Source: Leptidea sinapis
Lineage: Eukaryota; Arthropoda; Insecta; Lepidoptera; Pieridae
Assembly (NCBI RefSeq): GCF_905404315.1
Contig: NC_066281.1
Coordinates: 14,474,001-14,538,000 of the forward strand
Direction: 5' to 3'
Length of the DNA: 64,000 nucleotides
In this document: positions 58,784 through 64,000 of the stretch, piece by piece
Layout: every line of letters begins with the position of its first letter
Numbering within the stretch: position 1 is the first letter of the stretch
Notes under the pieces: model-generated
What the model was told of the DNA's origin: nothing
Database searches by the model: none
Seen by the model: only the letters and a program-made list of their open reading frames with translations
Made by a program: the position numbers and the translations under genes

Positions 58784-58864
<81 letters not shown>

Positions 58865-59386
58865 CCCTAGTAGGCCTACCTCCCTGGCAGCTTTCGCTCC
58901 AGGGCCGAGGAACAACTAAAACTCTACTTTCTCCCTCCCATTGATCGGTAGGGGTTGTGGGTGGGTTACTAATTTATTAAGTTTTTATTTATTTTATCGC
59001 TTACAAACTAACAATATTATTTTTTAAATTTTTCCTTATTTACTAAACATATGATCTTACAGCTACGAGTTTACCTACTCAACAGATTCCTTCATTATCA
59101 CTTATAAATCTAATACATATCTGCTATTACATGAAATATTTACAGTTTTAATTACTTAATACTATCTTATTCTAGGCACGTCTACTTAAAGGCTAAGGTT
59201 GTATAACAGCCCCTATGCTTATGCATAGGGAACCGTTTTATACAATTAATGCTACTTCTAATAATAAAATTACATAAATTGACCTAACACTATATTGTGG
59301 CTTTTGTACAATGTATACATTATTTACGCTATACAGCCTATTCCATACTAATTATAAATATAAGACAAAACACGAAACTAATATAA
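58865..59386 (-). other. 3' UTR of TRAS-like copy 4
   Basis: It shows the same block order as the other copies: CCCTGG...CCAGGG hairpin near 58881, a CCCATTGATCGGTAGGG block, AT-rich sequence and the stem-loop at 59200-59244. The base sequence has diverged while the order stays. Confidence 0.78.
59200..59244 (-). promoter_or_regulatory. Conserved 3' UTR stem-loop (copy 4) with compensatory changes
   Basis: CCCTATGC pairs with GCATAGGG, where copies 1-3 have CCCTATA/TATAGGG; the outer stem TGTATAA/TTATACA is kept and lengthened. Both arms changed together, which supports a selected RNA fold. Confidence 0.7.
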
Positions 59387-62300
59387 TTATAATTTAAGCT
59401 GCTTAATATTAATATTGCTGCCGTTCCTAGGCAGCACATCCGCTAGGATTTTATAGCAGAACGACTCGAACAGCTGCCTAGTGGGTCGCGTTATAAGGTG
59501 GGGTAGGTTTGCCTCTAGTACAGCCACTCCGCTCTGCAGTTCCAAGTCGAACCTCCACCGGCCAAACCTAGGGCAGTCGAGCACCAGGTGCAATGCGCTT
59601 TCGTCCGTTTGACCGTCGCATATACACACTGGGCTATCCTTCAGGCCAAACCGGTGGAGATACGCTGCGAAACCGCCGTGGCCCGTGATGACCTGGGCCA
59701 TAAAAGCGGAGAAGGGCTCCTCCCGTATCAGCTTATAAGACACCTTGACGTCTGGCAGGAACGCTTTTGTAACACTTGCAGTTTGACCCGCGGTGTAGCG
59801 CTCCTGCCAGACCTCAAGGGTCCTGCCCCGGATGTTGCGGCGAAGAGTGGAAACCGGCACTCCATCGTATGCAGACCTCAACTTCGAACGGAGCGCCGCG
59901 TCCCTCGCCAAGTGGTCAGCCCTCTCGTTCCCCTCAATACCTACATGCGCCCGAACCCAGCGGAACCGAATGGTTTTACCCATATTTCGGGCCCGCTGGA
60001 TAAGGTTTTTAATTTCGAAGGCTATCGGGTGGAACGAAGATCGATCCCTTAGCAGCTCCAGCGACGACCTGGAGTCACTAAGGATCTCGACCTTCATATC
60101 GGGCATCTTCAAGATGTCCTCGATAGCCTTCGAAATAGCGCACATTTCGGCTTGGAAGACAGAGCAATAATTCTCTAATTTGAGTTTTCTTGCTCCGACT
60201 TCCAGGCCTCGCCGCCTGTATGAAATTCCGGCTCCAACCCTGCCCTGTATCTTGCTGCCGTCGGTGTAGACCTGCAGATAACCCTCTCCTTCTCCTTGGT
60301 CATCCTGCACTTCTACCACGCCGGTTTCGGCCTGTGTCTCCTCGAGGCAACAGAATTCTACCTCAGGAGCGAGGGCTGGATGGGGAGCATCCAGGAAGCT
60401 AACCCGCTGTTCAGCCTTCCTGTCTGCCATACCATCAATGTCCTCGCCCCTTTTATAGCGGTACAGTTCTGCTGCCTCTCGGATTCTCAGGTCGAGTGGC
60501 AAGATACCTGACAGGATCAGCGTCGCACTCAAACTGGCGGTTTTGTAGGCCCGGCTGATCTTCCGCGCGAACCCGCGCTGAACTGCGTCCAGCAACTTCC
60601 GCACTCCGACTTGATCTACGGCTGGGACCCAGACGCTTGAAGCGTATAGTACGATTGGCTCCACAGCGGCGATGTAGATGGTCCTGACCACCTCTGGGTT
60701 CAGACCCCAGGTTGTCTTAGCCGCCCTTTACAATTGGCCATAGATGGCCGTTGCCTTTCGGCAAACGTCAATGACGTGCGGCTTAAAAGACAACCTGTGG
60801 TCAATTATAAGACCCAGGATCTTGGTTTCAGTGACCATCTTTATGCTTTCGCCGCCCATGGTGATCTGAATTGGTGTTAGTTTCAGTTTTTTGGTGATCA
60901 CCATGGCGTTGGTTTTGTGTGGAGCAAATCGCAGCTTGTTGTCCAAGCCCCAGTCGTAGACCCGCCGGAGGACGGAGTTAGCGGTCCGCGCGATAGTCTC
61001 CGGAGAGGAGCCCGAGAAGACGAGCACTACGTCGTCGGCGAAGGCTTGCACGCGCAGGCCCTCTTCCTCGAGGGCGCCCAGCAACGGATCGATCAGGAGG
61101 TTCCAGAATATGGGCCCCCCAATCGATCCCTGAACGCACCCTTTGGTCGTGGGCCATACGCATTCGGCGCCCGCGTATCGAATAATGACCTCCCGGTCGT
61201 TGAGGTAGCTGCACACGGTGGAGTATAGGTTCCCCGGGCACTTCCTGGCGGCCAGCTGGTGTTTAATAGCTGGCCACCAGGTGCTGTCGAATGCCCCCTC
61301 TATGTCTAGAGACACCATCAAAACTACCCTCTTTGCCCTGACTTCAGCTCTAATGTGCTCGACCAAGGCAAAGAGGGCATCTTCAGTGCTTCGCTGTGGC
61401 ATAAATCCGAATTGGGCCGGATTTAGCGTCGGCAGTACGTGCCACTTAATCCGACGTACCATCATCTTTTCCAAAGTCTTACCGTGGACTGACAAAAGTC
61501 CAATCGGACGGTAAGACTTTGGATGATGGTAGTCGGATTTTCCCGGTTTGGGAAGTGTCACGACTGCCGCACGCTTCCACGGCTTCGGGAAGTATCCCAC
61601 AGCGAGGCACCTGTTGGCTATCTCTAGGAAGAGCCGCTCATCTGCCTCAATGCTCTTGGCACTGATGTCAGCTGTGAACGCGTCCGATCCAGGCGCTTTA
61701 CGAGCGCTGAAATCGTGAACCGCCTCCCTGAGTTCCGCAAGGGTGAAGGGCGGATCGTCCCCTGTACAGGATAACTCGCACAGAGGGCGGTCCGCCTCTC
61801 TCCTTATTGCGGAATGTACGGGAGAGTCGTCCTCCACTCTATCGTCCGGGAAGAACGTAGCTGCAAGGAGTTCTGCACTTTGCTTGGGATCAAGAGTCAC
61901 TCCGTTCCTCACAAGAAGTTTATCTTCTTGCTTTTTCGAGGTTTGACGGAGGACTCTGTAGATGCCGTCCCACAGGCTTTCGCCTGTTTGCGCGGTGCAG
62001 TACTCCTTCCAGCTATGGGTCCGTGCCGCTTCTGCGGCAGACTCATACTTTTCCCGGGCGTCGAGATACTGGCGGACGACGAATTCCCTCCTAATTGGGG
62101 CCGCGCAGCGGATGCGATTCTTCTTAGTATCCGCATCGCGCTTCAGGGCCCGAAGTTCGGAGGTCATCCACGGAGGTTCATATTTCAGTACTCGCTTCAG
62201 CTTTGGGATTGCGGTCTCACACGCTTGGCGAACCGCCTCCTGATACTCGAGGACAACGTTTTCGATGTCCTCGGGGGCGGTTACGGCCGACACTCTTTCC

Positions 62301-63091
62301 ACTCGGATCTGGCGCTTTTGGAGCTGTAAGATTAGTTCCTTTCGGAACTTATCCCAGTCTGCCTTGCGTGTATTATATATCCGAGTGGTTGGTGCTGGGC
62401 CGGGTGCTTTTGCACGGCCAGCGCGGAGTCCTATTCTTAAAGCGTTGTGATCGGAACTGACCATGTCGGGGTCCACCCTCCAGGACTCCATCCTTGACAA
62501 GATACTTCGGCTGCACACCGTGATGTCGACTCTGCTTGTACAGAGCCGACCTCCCCGAACCACTTGGAATGTTGGCTCGGTACCGGTGTTGAGGATGTGC
62601 AGCTGGTTGTCGTCGAAGTATCCTGCCAATTCGGCTCCCCGGTGGTCCTCGTCTGCGCTTCCCCACCATGGGCTCCACGCATTGAAGTCACCTCCGATCA
62701 CAACACTTAAAGTTCCCAACTTGGATCGGACGCTGGATAGACGTTCCAGGTATGGATCCAGGGGCTTATCCCCTTCCAGGTAGGCGGACACTATTCCAAG
62801 TGTCCAGTCGGAGAACTCTATGGTAATTGCTACTATGTTCTCCGACTGGAGGCTCGGGTCACACCTAACCTGGAGGTCTTTATCAAAGACCGCTATTGCG
62901 GCCTTTGCGGGATTGATCTTACTAATCCCCTGGTCCATCTGAAAGACGCGGACCCCCGGATACCGCTTCAAGGCACCTTGATTACCTGTGTAGGGTTCCT
63001 GCAGCAGTGCCAGGCTCACCTTCTGACTGACAGCTTCCGCCATCAGTTCATCGGTTGCCAATCGCTTCCGCTGCAGGTTTACCTGTATCAT
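59387..63091 (-). pseudogene. TRAS-like ORF2 (endonuclease, RT, RNase H), copy 4, single nonsense codon
   Basis: The frame covers 1234 codons from ATG 63091 with only one lesion, a TAA at 60728-60730 where the other copies have Ser in YGQLSRAAK. Endonuclease: N5, E32, Y104, D135-x-N137 in GGDFNAWSPWWGS, D189 and S213-D214-H215. RT: roughly residues 480-740 with FADD at 684-687 (61031-61042). RNase H follows a linker that is continuous here (KRGEDIDGMADRKAEQ), showing the ancestral join broken in copies 2 and 3. The C-terminal zinc motif is CIC...HLVLDC. It is the best guide to the full protein of the family: it nicks the telomeric repeat, primes on it, copies the RNA and probably removes the RNA strand. 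Confidence 0.94.
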
Positions 63092-63149
63092 GTGCCTCGA
63101 AGCAGCATCCCTGGGCCCGCGACCACCTGGATTTATGACCGCGGTGCCC

Positions 63150-64000
63150 TCAGCAGTAACTCACGCCGAGGCGGGCAATGGCATCCCATTTCCGCCTCAC
63201 CGGACAGTCGCCGCTGAATGCACCGTGATCCGTCTTGTCCAGCTTAGCGTGTCGACAGTTGACACAGCTGGGCGGCTCTCCCGTGACATAATCGGGGCAT
63301 TCTGCTCTCACGTGTGGCCCCCCGCAGTGGCTGCAAAGGTCCGAAGACTCTTTGCAGTGGCGCCGCCCGTGTCCGAAGGCTAAACACTTCGAACACTGGA
63401 TGAGCGGCGAGAAATCCTCCACCCTTGACCGTTTTAGATCGAGGTGGACGGACCCCCCGTCGACCATGCGGCGCCACAGCGGAGGGGCCACCCGCAAGAC
63501 GAGATGCATGAGGTGCGGGTTGCGGCACCTTCGACGGAAGCATGCCTCCGCCGTTTGGTGGTCTTTATGGAGGCCAGTGAAGAGCTCCTTGTTCTGAGCT
63601 CTTAGGGCCGCTATGACCTCCTCATCCTTGAGGCAAGAGAGGACGTCCCTGATGATAATCATCGGGTTTTTCCCTCTCGCCTCTTGGAACTTGAGGCCCG
63701 AAGCAGCCCCGAGCCGCGTTTTCACGGCCTCCACCTCACCCTTTGTGCCGCATGTCAGCACCACCTTCCTATTCCGTACCATGCGTACGCTGTCTACTTT
63801 GGCGCCGGTCTTTGTTGCGTCAACGGCCTTTCTGATTTTGGTGACCACATTATCGCTCGTGTCTTCTGGTGACTCACTGGTCACCACAATCGAATGGCCG
63901 GACTTGACCGGTGCCTTAGCAGCCATCGCTGCGTAGGAAGGCAGCGCTTGAGTCCGTGCGGGCTCCTCTAGGAGCTTGGACGTTTTCGCTCCTAGGTTGC
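63150..64000 (-). CDS. TRAS-like ORF1 protein, copy 4, C-terminal part (runs off the window)
   Basis: The frame is open from the right edge of the window to the stop at 63150, about 282 codons, with no break. It includes LLEEPARTQALPSYAAMAAK, the conserved central block (KVDSVRMVRNRKVVLTCGT) and all three zinc knuckles ending in RLGVSYC. The N-terminal half lies outside. The stop is 58 nt before the ORF2 ATG. ORF1 and ORF2 spacing is identical in all four copies, which suggests coupled translation such as reinitiation, as proposed for related elements. Confidence 0.92.
   Translation of the reverse strand, partial: NLGAKTSKLLEEPARTQALPSYAAMAAKAPVKSGHSIVVTSESPEDTSDNVVTKIRKAVDATKTGAKVDSVRMVRNRKVVLTCGTKGEVEAVKTRLGAASGLKFQEARGKNPMIIIRDVLSCLKDEEVIAALRAQNKELFTGLHKDHQTAEACFRRRCRNPHLMHLVLRVAPPLWRRMVDGGSVHLDLKRSRVEDFSPLIQCSKCLAFGHGRRHCKESSDLCSHCGGPHVRAECPDYVTGEPPSCVNCRHAKLDKTDHGAFSGDCPVRRKWDAIARLGVSYC

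Larger units (their letters stand above)
58784..64000 (-). mobile_element. TRAS-like telomeric non-LTR retrotransposon, copy 4 (cut by the window edge)
   Basis: A poly(A) tail of about 81 (T-run 58784-58864), 3' UTR, ORF2 with a single stop, and ORF1 still open at the right edge. It is the most distal copy and the least damaged. Its 3' UTR and several ORF positions differ from copies 1-3, so it is a somewhat separate lineage. Confidence 0.93.

Noticed and set aside
31537..64000. Endogenous virus or LTR retrotransposon
   Set aside because: There are no LTRs, protease or integrase; poly(A) tails, APE-type endonuclease and TTAGG junctions show non-LTR elements.

Overview
This window looks like the inner edge of an arthropod (most likely insect) chromosome end. 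The evidence is the telomeric repeat TTAGG in five tracts, all reading TTAGG on the + strand, non-LTR retrotransposons joined to those tracts at their poly(A) tails, and a large satellite array on the other side. The G-rich strand of a telomere points outward, so the chromosome end should lie to the right and the centromere to the left. The insect order cannot be told from this sequence. No ordinary host gene, tRNA, rRNA or CRISPR array was found.

Layout: 1-31536 is an uninterrupted satellite of about 315 monomers of 99-100 bp, with higher-order blocks. From 31537 to the right edge, retrotransposons and TTAGG tracts alternate. TRAS-like copy 1 (31537-37640, minus, damaged at both ends) is followed by 8 TTAGG units. 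TRAS-like copy 2 (37681-44446, minus) is followed by about 14 units. A 5'-truncated SART-like element (44516-47526, plus) is followed by fewer than 3 units. An element carrying only ORF1 (47541-50972, minus) is followed by about 40 units. TRAS-like copy 3 (51176-58210, minus) is followed by about 114 units. TRAS-like copy 4 (58784 to beyond the window, minus) closes the window.

The TRAS-like elements encode a Gag-like ORF1 with three zinc knuckles. ORF2 carries an APE-type endonuclease, a reverse transcriptase with FADD, an RNase H and a C-terminal zinc motif. The SART-like element is in the opposite orientation and has a reverse transcriptase and zinc finger but no RNase H. Both orientations match what is known of TRAS and SART elements: on the TTAGG strand TRAS reads TTAGG-T(n)-antisense element, and SART reads element-A(n)-TTAGG. 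No ORF2 here is fully intact. Proximal copies carry more lesions than distal ones.

Three observations stand out. (1) Five long inverted repeats inside the TRAS-like coding regions are kept in all four copies. Of the 14 arm differences I counted, 13 stay paired as G.U in the sense RNA, while they would be A.C mismatches in the other strand, which points to selected RNA structure. (2) A separate element with an intact 386-residue Gag but no reverse transcriptase, bounded by telomeric repeats and a poly(A) tail, resembles in concept the Gag-only HeT-A of Drosophila telomeres. (3) A 3' UTR stem-loop is kept in all four TRAS-like copies, with compensatory changes in copy 4.
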